Source of the DNA: Plantago elongata
Lineage: Eukaryota > Streptophyta > Magnoliopsida > Lamiales > Plantaginaceae
Length of the DNA: 44,813 bases
Reading direction: 5' to 3'
Assembly (NCBI GenBank): GCA_036897095.1
Contig: JAYMSP010000645.1
Coordinates: 1-44,813 of the forward strand
The translations under genes were made by a program, and so were the position numbers. Below are positions 23,752 through 34,332 of the stretch, piece after piece; within the stretch, counting starts at the first letter, position 1; the number at the start of each line of letters is the position of its first letter. A model generated the notes under the pieces. It did no database searches. It was not told the DNA's origin and saw only the letters and a list, made by a program, of their open reading frames with translations.

Positions 23752-23976
23752 GCTGATTAAGTGTTTAATTTGGTTGAGGTGTCGCGCCAAGTCAGCAAAC
23801 GGAGTGTGTTTTCATCGTCCAGTCAGCCGAGAAAATGCCAGCTAGGATCAGTTCGCCGGTAATTCGGCGAATTATGACTACATTTCACAAATCGGCTAAG
23901 TTGTGGACTAAGAATCACAACACATGCAAAGTGGTGATTGCGCGTAAAATAAAACTATAGAAGTGGACCAAAATTG
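23752..23976 (-). repeat. Right terminal inverted repeat of the DELLA-carrying element
   Basis: Inverted partner of 22738-22961. Between it and the DELLA ATG lie about 110 bp (23643-23751) that probably derive from the captured gene's 5' leader. Confidence 0.85.
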
Positions 23977-24512
23977 CCATTCTTCCATCAATATATATAA
24001 CGTGAGTTCATCTTCCATCGGTTGACCACTCATCTAAGCTATGATCTGAAAAGTTAGTGAGATATTTTTTTTGTTGCATGCATGAAAGTTAAATCCACTT
24101 ACATATGACATGAGAATTGGAAATATCCGACGTTGAGTAGACGTAGCTTGCAGCAAATTAAACCAGTAGTATTAATCATCGATCGGTACGTACTAGGTTG
24201 TCTTGTCATTTCTTGCTATCTCAAATTCTGTGGAGGAACGTAACTTTGCATTTCTAGGATATTTTCGTTTGCTATTTTCTTGGTCACGTTGTGTTTTGTT
24301 TAAAGGTCTATACCTAAACTCATGGCCAAAATATTTGAATTAATAAACAACAATTAAAGTCAATTTTTCGAGATCGTTTTTATAGATAAATTAAAATAAT
24401 ATTCAAATGTTATAAATATACTAAAAACTATACTTCAGAATATATAAAATGATTAATTTTCATAGCTCTTTATAAATTCAAACTTTTAAATGAGATAAAA
24501 TTCTAACTTGCA
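23977..24512. other. AT-rich spacer between long-TIR elements
   Basis: About 535 bp of AT-rich DNA without a protein-like frame, recognisable repeat or RNA gene. Confidence 0.5.
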
Positions 24513-24600
24513 TTTTTTTTAAACAGTTAAAAGTTGACTCGGACCATACCCTGTTAATTGGAGGTGAAGCATCTCACCAAATAAGTTGCGTTTCATTATC
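24513..24600 (-). mobile_element. tRNA-derived SINE, degraded, minus strand
   Basis: Same family as the copy at 7060-7160. A poly-T run (24513-24520) marks the tail. The body shares AAGTTGACTCGGACC (degraded B box) and AATTGGAGGTGAAGCATCTC with it in the same order, ending in sequence matching the SINE head (TGCGTTTCATTATC). It is more diverged than the 7.1-kb copy. Confidence 0.6.
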
Positions 24601-24754
24601 AATTTTAACTTATATCAATTTTGAACTTATATCTCCCCTCCCCTATTAAATGAGAAGGATGATTTAAGTTGTCCCGGTGAGGCGTAGAAGTGAGTTTAGG
24701 GGAGGAGGTGGCCGGTGGCCGGTGGATATGTATTCCTTTATCATATTTTTCACA

Positions 24755-25795
24755 TTATAACCTTTTAGTCCACTTTGAATTTACACTCGGACCTTTTTCT
24801 TTGGGAGTCTACACTAAAACAATTGTAAATATTTTGACCTAATACGCCAGTTAGACGGTGTTAACTCTCTGTTAGTTTTATTTTCAAATTACACCAAAAC
24901 CTTTGCAGAAATTTACACGCGTTACCGAAACCTTTGCAAAAACTTGCACTCGCTACATGAACCTTTTCTTAGAATGAAAGTTTACACAAAATATGATCAT
25001 TGTTATGTATTTAATTGCAGTTTTAATTTTAAACGGGTTAGAGGTCAAGGATGAGTCATGATCAATCTCTCTCCCCCTATTTGTGTATATCGCATTTTTT
25101 TCCAGGTTTAGTACATGCACGGTGGATATATAATTCTTTTTGCAATTCTTAATAAATCTTATAGATTGATGATAATTGTAATTTGATTGTCATTTAAAAT
25201 CCCCAATAACATAATATTTGACACCATTATTTGTGACATGGTAGTTTTTTTGTTGGTTATTGTATGTTACTTTGAACTTTGAAGCACAAATATGAGAGGC
25301 TATATTATTTGCCAAAATTACTTTTTTATTTTTTAGTAACAAAATGATTATAAATATGTCTGGAATTTAATTTGGACTTACTAGCTACATATTTGACGAG
25401 TCCATTTATGATAAACATGATCAACGAATGTTACTATGCATGCTAACTTATATAGGTGTAACAAACATAAACAAGGTAAATATTCAAATTGAAAGGAAAA
25501 AATAAACTCATTAATACTTGAAAAATAACAATTTGAAATATCATGAAAACTAAACGAATATTATGAACTTTTTATTTCTAGGAAAAAAAATCGACAGAAA
25601 GTGCAATTTTCTATAAAGGTTTTAGTAACGAGTGTAAATCTCTGCAAAGGTTTCGATGTAATTTAAAAATAAAATTAACGGAGAGTTAACACCGTCTAAC
25701 CTTTGTGTTAAATAAAATTTTTAACAAAGGTTTTAGTGGAGATTCTAAAAAAAGATTCGGGTTTAAATTTAAAGTGGGCGAAAAGAAATTTTTTT
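24755..25795. mobile_element. Long-TIR non-autonomous DNA transposon without captured gene
   Basis: Inverted arms of about 220 bp (24755-24977 and 25578-25795) flank an AT-rich core of about 600 bp with no coding capacity. Matching segments on the two arms include TTAGACGGTGTTAACTCTC and ATTTACAC-containing repeats; each arm holds a subterminal repeat of about 30 bp built on ACCAAAACCTTTGCAGAAAT. The outer ends (TTTTAGTCCACTT at left) resemble those of the DELLA-carrying element (TTTTGGTCCACTT). A Mutator-like origin is likely but not proven; no target duplication was identified. Confidence 0.7.
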
Positions 25796-26264
25796 CCCTA
25801 TTTTTATTTTTAATTTTGCAATACCCCTTTTGACTTGCGTGTTATTTTTCCTTTGTATCTAGCATATACACATGAATCATGCATTCTCTTAGTAAAGCCA
25901 AATACTCTCTCATATATATTCCACTTTGGAATCTATACAATAAAGTCCATTTACAATATGTTATATACACACTTTGGCCCTTGGCAATGCAATTGGGGAA
26001 AAAGAAAATTGTTAAAAGATCTGATATTTCCGTCAATTATATGACTTAGTTAGAGAAGACCTGTCAGCATTTGTATGGTGCCAAGTATTATTATGTAAAG
26101 AAATTAAAGCACGATATATTTCAGTGGTACTACAAAGTAAAATGTTGTTTATTATATTCTCAATTTTATTGTTTTTCATATGTCAAATTCCTTCACGTAC
26201 ACATAGAAAGAGATGACTTGAGTGACCAAAGAGAGTCTTTATATTGTACATATTGGTGCGTCTT

Positions 26265-26272
26265 TATAAATA
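26265..26272 (+). promoter_or_regulatory. Putative TATA box of the terpene synthase gene
   Basis: TATAAATA lies 117 bp before the TPS start codon, which would give a leader of about 85 nt. It is embedded in TCTTTATAAATACC, a typical plant TATA context. Confidence 0.6.
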
Positions 26273-26381
26273 CCTGCAATGAGTTGATACAAACACACAC
26301 AGACAGACTACACATATATCGATCGCTCTATTCAAGAACTCGATCTTCCTCAGCTTTTAATCAAGCTACTTAATATTCACA

Positions 26382-28930
26382 ATGCAAGTTCTAAAATCAT
26401 CCAATGGCACTATCATCACCTCGTCCAAAAATGTAACTAATTTGGAGGTTCGCAAAGCTGTGGTAACTTATCATCCCAGTGCTTGGGGTGATCATTTTCT
26501 TGTTTACGCTTCCAATTCGACGACGGTAACTACTTCGTTCTGAACTTGAATTGACCACAATTTATTTGTCTGCTACCACATTTCGTGTGACGCTAGCTAG
26601 TGTAAATTTCGACTGACTAGATTGTAATAATATTCTAGCAGGAATCATGCATTCTGGACCAACACGAAGTGCTTCAGCACCAGAAAGAAGAGGTGAAGAA
26701 GCTGCTAGGAACATTGATGCCTGATGATTCGAACGAAAAATTGGATTTAATTGATGCTATTGAACGGCTTGGATTGGGTTATCAATTCCAACCAGAAATT
26801 AGCAAGACATTGGGAAACATATATAACAACAATAAACTTTCTGAAAACAGTGTCATCAAGGAACACGTTGGCCTACGCTCATATGCCCTTCGTTTTCGCT
26901 TGCTTAGACAACATGGGTACAACATTCCATGCGGTAAGTCTACTTACTGACCTGAATGCATGGTTACTTTCTAAAGACAGCCAATTTGTTATATACCCTG
27001 GGGAGCTAGCTAGCTAGGGCCCCTGGACCCGTCTCACAGCACATCTGAGTTCGTAATGTGAGTGAGGCCAAGGGTGTCCGGGGACCTCTAGGGCCGATCA
27101 TTATCCCCTAATGACACGCATGTGTCACTAGCTAGTACTATTATGCATTCAATTACTAATTGGTATTTGGTTTTTCAAACAGATGGTTTCAATAGATTCA
27201 AGAACATTGATGGAAAGTTCAAAGAATCGTTGATCAACGACGTAGAAGGTTTGCTAAGTTTGTACGAGGCGGCCAATTTTAGGGTTCATGGAGAGGACAT
27301 TCTTGAGGAAGCATTTGAATTTTGCCAGACTCACCTTAATGAATCAATTCTCCAAATTGCTATGACAACAAACGCGTCTCTGGCAGAACGAGTTGATGAA
27401 GCCTTAAAGCTTCCGATTCATAAAACATTGACACTTTTAGGAGTCAAGAAATTCATGTCTTGGTACCAACAGGACGAAACACGCAATCAAATGCTGCTCA
27501 ACCTTGCCAAAGCCGAATTCAACAAGTTGCAGAAGATGCATCAGAAAGAACTAGCTGAAATTACACGGTACGACGTAGTTAAATTACAAAGAAACTTCAA
27601 AACCTTCTGCTCCCTGCTAATTAGGAACAATTATTTCAATTCATATGCCTGATTATAGTGTACTACCATTTAGATGGTGGAAAGAATTGGACTTCACAAA
27701 CAAATTGCCGTTTGCAAGAGATAGAGTGGTGGAATGCTATTTTTGGTCACTAGCAATTTATTTTGAGCCACAACACAGCCTTGGAAGAAGAATACTTAGC
27801 AAAGTTGCTGCCATGACCTCGACAATCGACGACATTTATGATGTTTATGGGACTCTGGACGAGCTTCAACTTTTCACAGATGCCGTTCAGAGGTAAATTC
27901 CCATCGCCATCTTGACTTTTTTCGATCAGCCAGTTTCAGTTTGACTAATGATCAATTTTAAACTGCAAAGTGTTTGATTGAATTATATAATGATTTGAAT
28001 TCTAGGTGGGATGCTAGTCCGACTGACGAACTCCCTCCATACATGAAAGTCTGCTACCAAGCCCTGGTAGATGCATACGTTGAAGCCGAACATGAACTGG
28101 AGAAAATAGGCAGATCATACTGTGTCCAATATGCCAAGGAAGAGGTATGCTAGCTTGTTTTTCTAAGTTCCGTATCTAGAGTAACTTTTCAAATCGGCTA
28201 ACCAAAAACCGGTTGTCTATATATTTTTTAGGCATCACATTAACAATAGTAGTATATTTTGCAGATGAAGAAATTGGTGAGGGCATTTTTTGAGGAGGCT
28301 AAATGGATGTATAAGAAACAGATTCCAAGCATGAAAGAGTATATGAAGGTAGCAGTTGCATCTTCCAGTTATATGATGGCAATTACAACCTCTTTATTGG
28401 GCCTTGGTGATCCAATAGTATCCAGAGAACATTTTGATTGGGCCTCCAATGAACCATTAGCCATACAGGCAACATCAATAATCGCTAGGCTAATGAACGA
28501 TGTTGCAGGATATGGGGTATGTCTATGTCCGCTGTCCATACGACTTCTTTTTAGATGTTAGGGATTTAACTAATTCGGTTACTATTAGCAAACATGCGTG
28601 ATTAACTTTTTGTTTTTTCTATTTTTTTTTAAGTTTGAACAAGATGTCTCAGCAGTGCAGTGTTACATGAATAATCATATCGTGTCGGAGGAGGATACGT
28701 TTGTGGAACTTGGCAGACAAGTTACAAGAGCCTGGAAGGATATAAACCAAGCATGCCTCATCCATTTAACAACCGAACATGAGGTTGTTCCAATGCCGAT
28801 CATGATGCTAGTTAGGAATGCCTCAAAGATCATATATCTTCTCTATCGAAATAAAGATGGATACACAAATTCGAACACTGAGATGAAAGACCTTATTAGA
28901 TCTGTACTTGTTGAATCTATACAAGTTTAA
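26382..28930 (+). CDS. Sesquiterpene synthase, TPS-a subfamily
   Basis: Cyclises farnesyl diphosphate to a sesquiterpene, normally in the cytosol. Seven exons, the usual TPS-a number, join in frame: 26382-26525, 26642-26933, 27183-27567, 27674-27892, 28006-28144, 28265-28516 and 28634-28930 (TAA), giving 575 residues. No plastid transit peptide is present. The RR(X)8W region is degenerate ([17 protein letters not shown]), which suggests weakened N-terminal capping, as in other TPS-a enzymes. The class I active site is complete: RDR at 289-291, DDIYD at 326-330 (35 residues downstream, the normal spacing) and an NSE/DTE-type motif NDVAGYGFE at 471-479, with Gly475 where Ser/Thr is classical; Gly is known there in other TPS-a enzymes. 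Exon 3/4 splicing (GTACGA donor, TTTAG acceptor) restores ITRWWKELD, the family consensus. The product cannot be predicted from sequence. No terpene-pathway gene lies beside it in this window. Confidence 0.94.
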
Positions 28931-30894
28931 GACCCTAATCCGTTGGTCAATAACACACTTTCCCTATTTTCTAAATCAACATAACATGTCTATCTTAGAG
29001 TAATGTTTGGAGTAGAGTATAGTTTATAATACCTAACATAACATACATACGAAACCGTGTTCAATACCATATGCACTAGCTAAAAATATCTCACACACTA
29101 ATTACGACATTAATATGTTCACTGAATCTGAAACAGTAGCCAAATAGTGTACCTAATCTGTTGCATTGTTTGATAACTCGTTGCAGGTTCATTCAAAAGT
29201 ATGCAACTTTAGATGATTCTACGGCTTTATGAAAGTCCAATTGCTCGATAAAGGAAATTGATAAGACACTTTCATGGCCTAATGATGTTTAACTAATTAA
29301 TTACTATTCACTTAATATCAGAAACGACAACCAAGTTTAGTGTCGGCATTCAACAAAGATTAGTGAATTTTCAAGATAAGATCATAACTTAACTTGTGAC
29401 GGCAAGGAAATTAGACTAATTCTATTGACCACTTGATGAAATTGAATAATATTTGTGCATATAAGAAGCCATGTTGGTACTAGTAGTAAGGTACTGATGA
29501 GGATGAATATGTTCGTACAAACTTTTAATACTTCTAAAATACAATACAATACAATGTAATTTGTTTGCGAAAGGAAGGAGAACGAAATGAATTTAGTACT
29601 CCCAAAATCATGAGAAAAGGAGTACAACTTTTGCATTCATTTCCAGAGCTTCATTTTATCTAATTTCAACCAAGACAAGTAGACAACTATTCAATATTAA
29701 TAGATGATTAATATGATCTCCTAAAATCATAAGCTTAAAGTTAATTAGTCAAAGTTAATTAGTGAGCCATTATCATAAAGTAAGCAAAAGTCTGAAATTG
29801 CTAAGAACAATCATTTGCCACGTGTTTGCTCCCTATCGTGGCATCATGTCGGAACAGATGTAGCATGGCCCACTTTACATTGAAAAATAACATTATCTCA
29901 AAAGTGAAGAAGTTTAAAAAGTCATTAGTCAAGAAAAGTTAAGGATTAGTGTTTGGAGCAGTACTACAAGTTAGGCCAATTTCAACTTAACCAATCAAGA
30001 ATGATTAATTACACACTGTTGCAATGTGACTGAGGTTATTTAACAATATGTAAACCAACATTGTCAAATCGATTACTCAATAATACACACGACTTTATAT
30101 TATACGTGTGAGGTTTGATATTACACAATTTCAATTTTAAATTTTGATTAAGATGTGAATAAGTTTTAGTACATTTACTATTAGAAATTAAATTAGTATA
30201 TTTAAAATCGTGTAAACGTTCTCTTTTTTAGGTCGTCTCTTCTCATTGTATGATAACTTAAAAATGAACACGTATACCTATACAAATATTGCACGCTAGT
30301 AAGTATTTGAGCAACTATTCAGTCTAGTTGATCATTAATTTATTTCATAATTTTTCATGTTGTACTTTTATAGTTAGAGTTGTTACGTATGGATTATATG
30401 TACATAGAAGTATAGGGGTGTGTCATGTTTTCGTATAAGTATACTTTACAATCATATTTTCTTACTGGAATAACAGAATTGTGAGGATTTAAGTTGATTA
30501 AGGTAAATGAAGCATTCAATATTAAGGATCCAAATTCAACTTAATGTGAACGGGGTTAGAATGGAAAACCGAAAACCCAACTAGCTACAATAGTCTATAG
30601 TTACGTTACGTCCTGAAAACATTTAATGCTGATTAGGTTTACTGTTAATTACAATTAAGTACTCCAGTATACAGTGACTATATTACTCCATTCAGTTCGT
30701 GCACATCTCATTTTCCAAGTTGATTAAATTACTTAATCCACGAAAGTTGATTACAACTTTCATTCCTATAGTGTGATCGAATCATGTTCATTAGTCAATG
30801 ACTAGATGTTAACTTTAGTATATCATTAGATACTTTGTCTCTCTATTCAGTATTACTAAGCAGCTAATCTTTTGAAAATGATTATGTATATTTA
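28931..30894. other. Intergenic DNA downstream of the terpene synthase
   Basis: About 2 kb of AT-rich DNA: TPS 3' UTR at the left, then sequence without recognisable genes or repeats. Short reading frames on either strand do not resemble proteins. Confidence 0.5.
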
Positions 30895-31019
30895 GACGGT
30901 GTTATCTTCAACTGAAAATCATTTCAGTTCAGTACAATCCAGTTCAATTAAGTTCAGTTCAGTTAATTTCAGTTCAGTCCAAACTAATTCAGTAAATTTT
31001 AGTTTAATAGAATATAATC
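30895..31019. mobile_element. Tourist-like (PIF/Harbinger) MITE, copy 1
   Basis: About 125 bp with degraded inverted ends (left GACGGTGTTATCTTCAACTG; right, read in reverse, GATTATATTCTATTAAAC), a TTA on both sides (30892-30894 and 31020-31022), and an interior made of CAGTT/TTCAG pentamers. Member of the five-copy family described under findings. Confidence 0.65.
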
Positions 31020-31539
31020 TTACTTGATAATTGAGAAAGTAGTTAATAGAAAACTTTATCCAGTAGCTTATTAGATACATAAGCATCGTATATATAAATT
31101 GAACTTATTAATACTATTTAATGAAAACTACCAGCTAGTTAATTTATTAGTAGTATTGTTTCAATAAACATGTTGGTTAAATTGATTTTTACTAGTATTT
31201 GTTTGAGCTTCAGTTTGAACTCTTTAATTAGAGTACTAAACGAGGATAACTTCTTCAATTACGAAACCATTTAATTCTTCAGACGTTGAATTCAAGCATA
31301 GAAACTCATGTTGATAAACTTGTTTTCGTGTCATAATTTGGGGAATATCTAGACAATCTTCTCAAAATTCATTTGGGTGGAGTGATATTGTGTACGATCA
31401 AAATCACGTCTAGATGGAGCTAGCAAGGAATTATATGATATACTCTATACACCAAAAAACGAACGCAAGTGATAATTTTAAATAAAATTTCATACTAAAT
31501 TATAAGAATATGAAAATAACATGCTTGGTCATTTAGTTA

Positions 31540-31687
31540 CGCTGTGTTCTCTTTAACTGAAAATCATTTCAGTTCAGTTTAGTTTAGTTCAGCTCGACTT
31601 AGTTATAATTTATACCTTACTTCAGTTCAATCAAGTCCAGTCCAGTCCAATTTAATTCGGTATATTTCAGTTGAAGAGAATACAATA
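31540..31687. mobile_element. Tourist-like MITE, copy 2
   Basis: About 148 bp starting CGCTGTGTTCTCTTTAACTG and ending TTGAAGAGAATACAATA, with TTA at 31537-31539 and 31688-31690. The interior has TTCAGTTCAG-type arrays separated by a TATAATTTATACCTTA segment that is shared with copies 3 and 5. Confidence 0.75.
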
Positions 31688-31690
31688 TTA

Positions 31691-33424
31691 ATTTATAATT
31701 AACCTGGCTTCAACTCTATAATATCATTATTCCTTCCTTCTAAAGAAATCTTGTTATAAGTTAGATCTTTATATTTAAAAGGAATACCATTGGGAAGAAC
31801 ATCGCCACCCAAATGCCATTGGAGAACTTCCATCACTCAGAACCCGATATAGTGTTAATTGGTACAAGATATTATATTGTATGGATGCAACAAAGCAAGA
31901 ATCAAAACGATAACTCAATTGTATAAACAAGATTTTATATATAGACTTTATTTGTCACGTTTTTCCTAGAATATCAACAACCCGACAAAACTGCCCAACA
32001 CATAGAGATGGCAAGGAAAAGAATAGAGCTTCAAGTCTATGGCAATTAGAGATAATCTTACAATCATGCTTAGTGTAAGATGTCACCTAAACATAATGAT
32101 GAAACCTGATACTCTCACAATCAAATCAACATGAAGCTCCAACCTTTTTGAAAATGTGTAAATTAAAAGGGGTGCGGATTGTTTGAGATAGAGTTTTTAT
32201 CGAGTTGGTTATAGCGAGTTTTAGGGTTTTATTATTTAGTGAAGTTCCATACTTTCAAAACAATTAGAATATATTCAATTCCCAAAAAAATTCCAAAAAC
32301 TATGAGACTTAGAGGCGGTATAGAATTTAAATGGGTATTTGGATGGATTTTGATGAAATTGTATTTGAAATGGAATTAAAATGGAAGTATTTAAAATGTA
32401 TTTTAAACCAAATCATAATTCAGTCAAATTGAACGATTTAAATGTTATAACAATTAGTTCCCTATCGTTTTTCTAAAATAGCAATGTAAGATAAAGAATA
32501 AGTTTCGTTTCCAGTTACAATGCATAACTAACACGGAGCGTATTTTGAACGAGTACTAGTTAATTAATTTCTCTTCCTAGTTTCTAGGGTCCATATCATC
32601 AGCAACGTAATATCATATGCAAGTTGATTGATTCTAATTTGATGATTAGTAGGCCGATGAAGTAATTCGTCACTGACCGATAAATTAAATGTTATAATTA
32701 GAAACATAATGATGTTTAATTCAAAATAGTAGTATTATCACATAAATTTTTTATATAAAAAGTCAATTTATAATAGTAATTCATATTATTCTATGAGTAT
32801 TACAGAACTTCAGTCCGTCCATTAGATCTATCAACTATCGCTAATCCGGAACTTTTTTTGAAGAATTTGTCTATTCGAAGCCTAGATATATACTATACTA
32901 TTAGATATGATGATTAGTACGTAACAAATGGTTATGTTTGTTAATTGCTTGCCTAAGTGCTTATGTAATGCTATAAGAAGGTCGGGTACAACTAAAACTG
33001 TTGAATATATAATTGCTTTTTGCCTAAATACTATCGCCGTTTAATTTTTATAGCATTTGAACTTAATCTTATATTTATAATAAAAATTAAAGGCCAGTAT
33101 TATATTGCTTTCTTAGTCTCGCCTTGCAGTATTTTTTGGATCGTAAAATATTCATCTGTGGAAATATTATATTGAAAGTTGAAACGAATAACTCTGAATA
33201 TATTAATCTGTTGTTAATATGCAATTAGCCAATTAGTGCTGCTAAGCCCATGGATTAGAGCAAATAATTTGAACGCTTTAAAGTTTATCCAGACTGAATG
33301 TGGTCCTTCTAATTGACGTGCCACATTTAACTTTACACGAGTTTTTTAATTATCTGCAGCCGTAGTTAATGAGAATTTTCTCTAATGCACACCTATTTTA
33401 TCGATTCTTAAATCTAGAGTATTA
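31691..33424. other. AT-rich intergenic DNA without recognised features
   Basis: About 1.7 kb with no ORF of 60 codons or more on either strand and no repeat I could delimit. The stretch near 32330-32410 is rich in ATGGA/ATTTGAAATGG-like words and may be a decayed repeat. Confidence 0.5.
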
Positions 33425-33547
33425 GGATGCGATCAAAATCAATTCAGTTCAGTTAAGTTCAATGCAGTTCAATTTAATTATAATTTATATTTTACTTTAG
33501 TTCAATTAAATTCGGTTTAATAAATTTTAGTTGAAGAGATTACAACC
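33425..33547. mobile_element. Tourist-like MITE, copy 3
   Basis: About 123 bp flanked by TTA (33422-33424 and 33548-33550), with interior CAATTCAGTTCAGTTAAGTT and the shared TATAATTTATA-type linker. The left inverted end is more decayed than the right (GTTGAAGAGATTACAACC). Confidence 0.65.
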
Positions 33548-34114
33548 TTACTAGTTGTATCATGTATTGAAAATTTGAAACGAATCTGTTGAAAAAATGT
33601 TTTAGCAAATGGATTGTGATATTCATTTAAAAATTATCAAAAGTTCGAGATAGTATAGATATTGAGTCTTGGTCAAAAGCTGCATTTTACGATTAAAAGT
33701 TTTTAATTATTCGTTCCCAAGCAAATGCGTATCCACATAATGTAAGGATTTCCGTAAATTCAAAACACTTCTTTATATAGTATGGGAGAGAATCTGATCA
33801 TTATAACCTATAGTTCTACAAAACATGCATGACATGGGAACTCAAATCTTACATTCCCTTTGCTTAACCTTTAGGATAAGATTTCCTCATACAGAAGATG
33901 CAGATTAACAGCAATTATATGATCTCACTCACTAAACTAACTCAATTTATCTTGGATCACAATTATATTCTAGATAATGCTTATCTTCTTTCCATCTAGT
34001 TATGTCATAACACTACAATTAGGGCAGTCAATGCCATATGCTTTTTGTTAAAAAATTCATGCACTCAATTTCTAATTTTTGTAATAACTCTACTCTCTTC
34101 TCAAATTAAATGAT

Positions 34115-34222
34115 ACCTCGCTAGATAAACTTTCAGACGTGATAAACATTAAAGTTCTATTCTCTTCAACCTCGCTAGATAAACTTTCAGACGTGATAAA
34201 CATTAAAGTTCTATTCTCTTCA
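34115..34222. repeat. Perfect 54-bp tandem duplication at a MITE edge
   Basis: Units 34115-34168 and 34169-34222 are identical. Each contains flanking DNA plus the first 16 bases of the Tourist-like element that begins at 34207, so the duplication took place after the element inserted. Confidence 0.9.
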
Positions 34223-34329
34223 ACTCAACTGAACTGAACTGAACTTGATGGAACTGAACTGTAGTGTAAATTATACTAAACAGAGTTGAACTGAACTGGA
34301 CGAGTTTTCAGTTGAAAAAGAACAGAGCC
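34207..34329. mobile_element. Tourist-like MITE, copy 4 (inverted orientation)
   Basis: About 123 bp bounded by TAA (34204-34206 and 34330-34332). The left end is AGTTCTATTCTCTTCAACT; the right end, in reverse, is GGCTCTGTTCTTTTTCAACT. The interior reads as reverse-strand pentamers (CTGAACTGAACTGAACT). Relative to the other copies it is inserted in the opposite orientation. Confidence 0.8.
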
Positions 34330-34332
34330 TAA

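Larger units (their letters stand above)
22738..23976. mobile_element. Pack-MULE-like element carrying a DELLA gene fragment
   Basis: A 1.24-kb element bounded by long terminal inverted repeats (about 22738-22961 and 23752-23976). The outer ends both read CAATTTTGGTCCACTTCTAT inward. Both arms carry the same inner sequence, for example CGGCGAACTGATCCTAGCTG and the AATTAAACACTT segment. Between the arms lies the first part of a DELLA/GRAS gene with some 5' leader. Long TIRs around a captured host-gene fragment are the hallmark of Pack-MULEs (Mutator-like elements). No 9-bp target-site duplication could be read at the current ends, so the superfamily is by analogy. No transposase is present, so it is non-autonomous. 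The arms differ at scattered sites and by small indels, so it is not brand new. Confidence 0.85.

Noticed and set aside
27000-27110. GC-rich palindromic patch in TPS intron 2 as a transposon
   Set aside because: GGGCCCCTGGACC and GGGGACCTCTAGGGCC resemble inverted ends, but the match is short and imperfect and no target duplication is seen.
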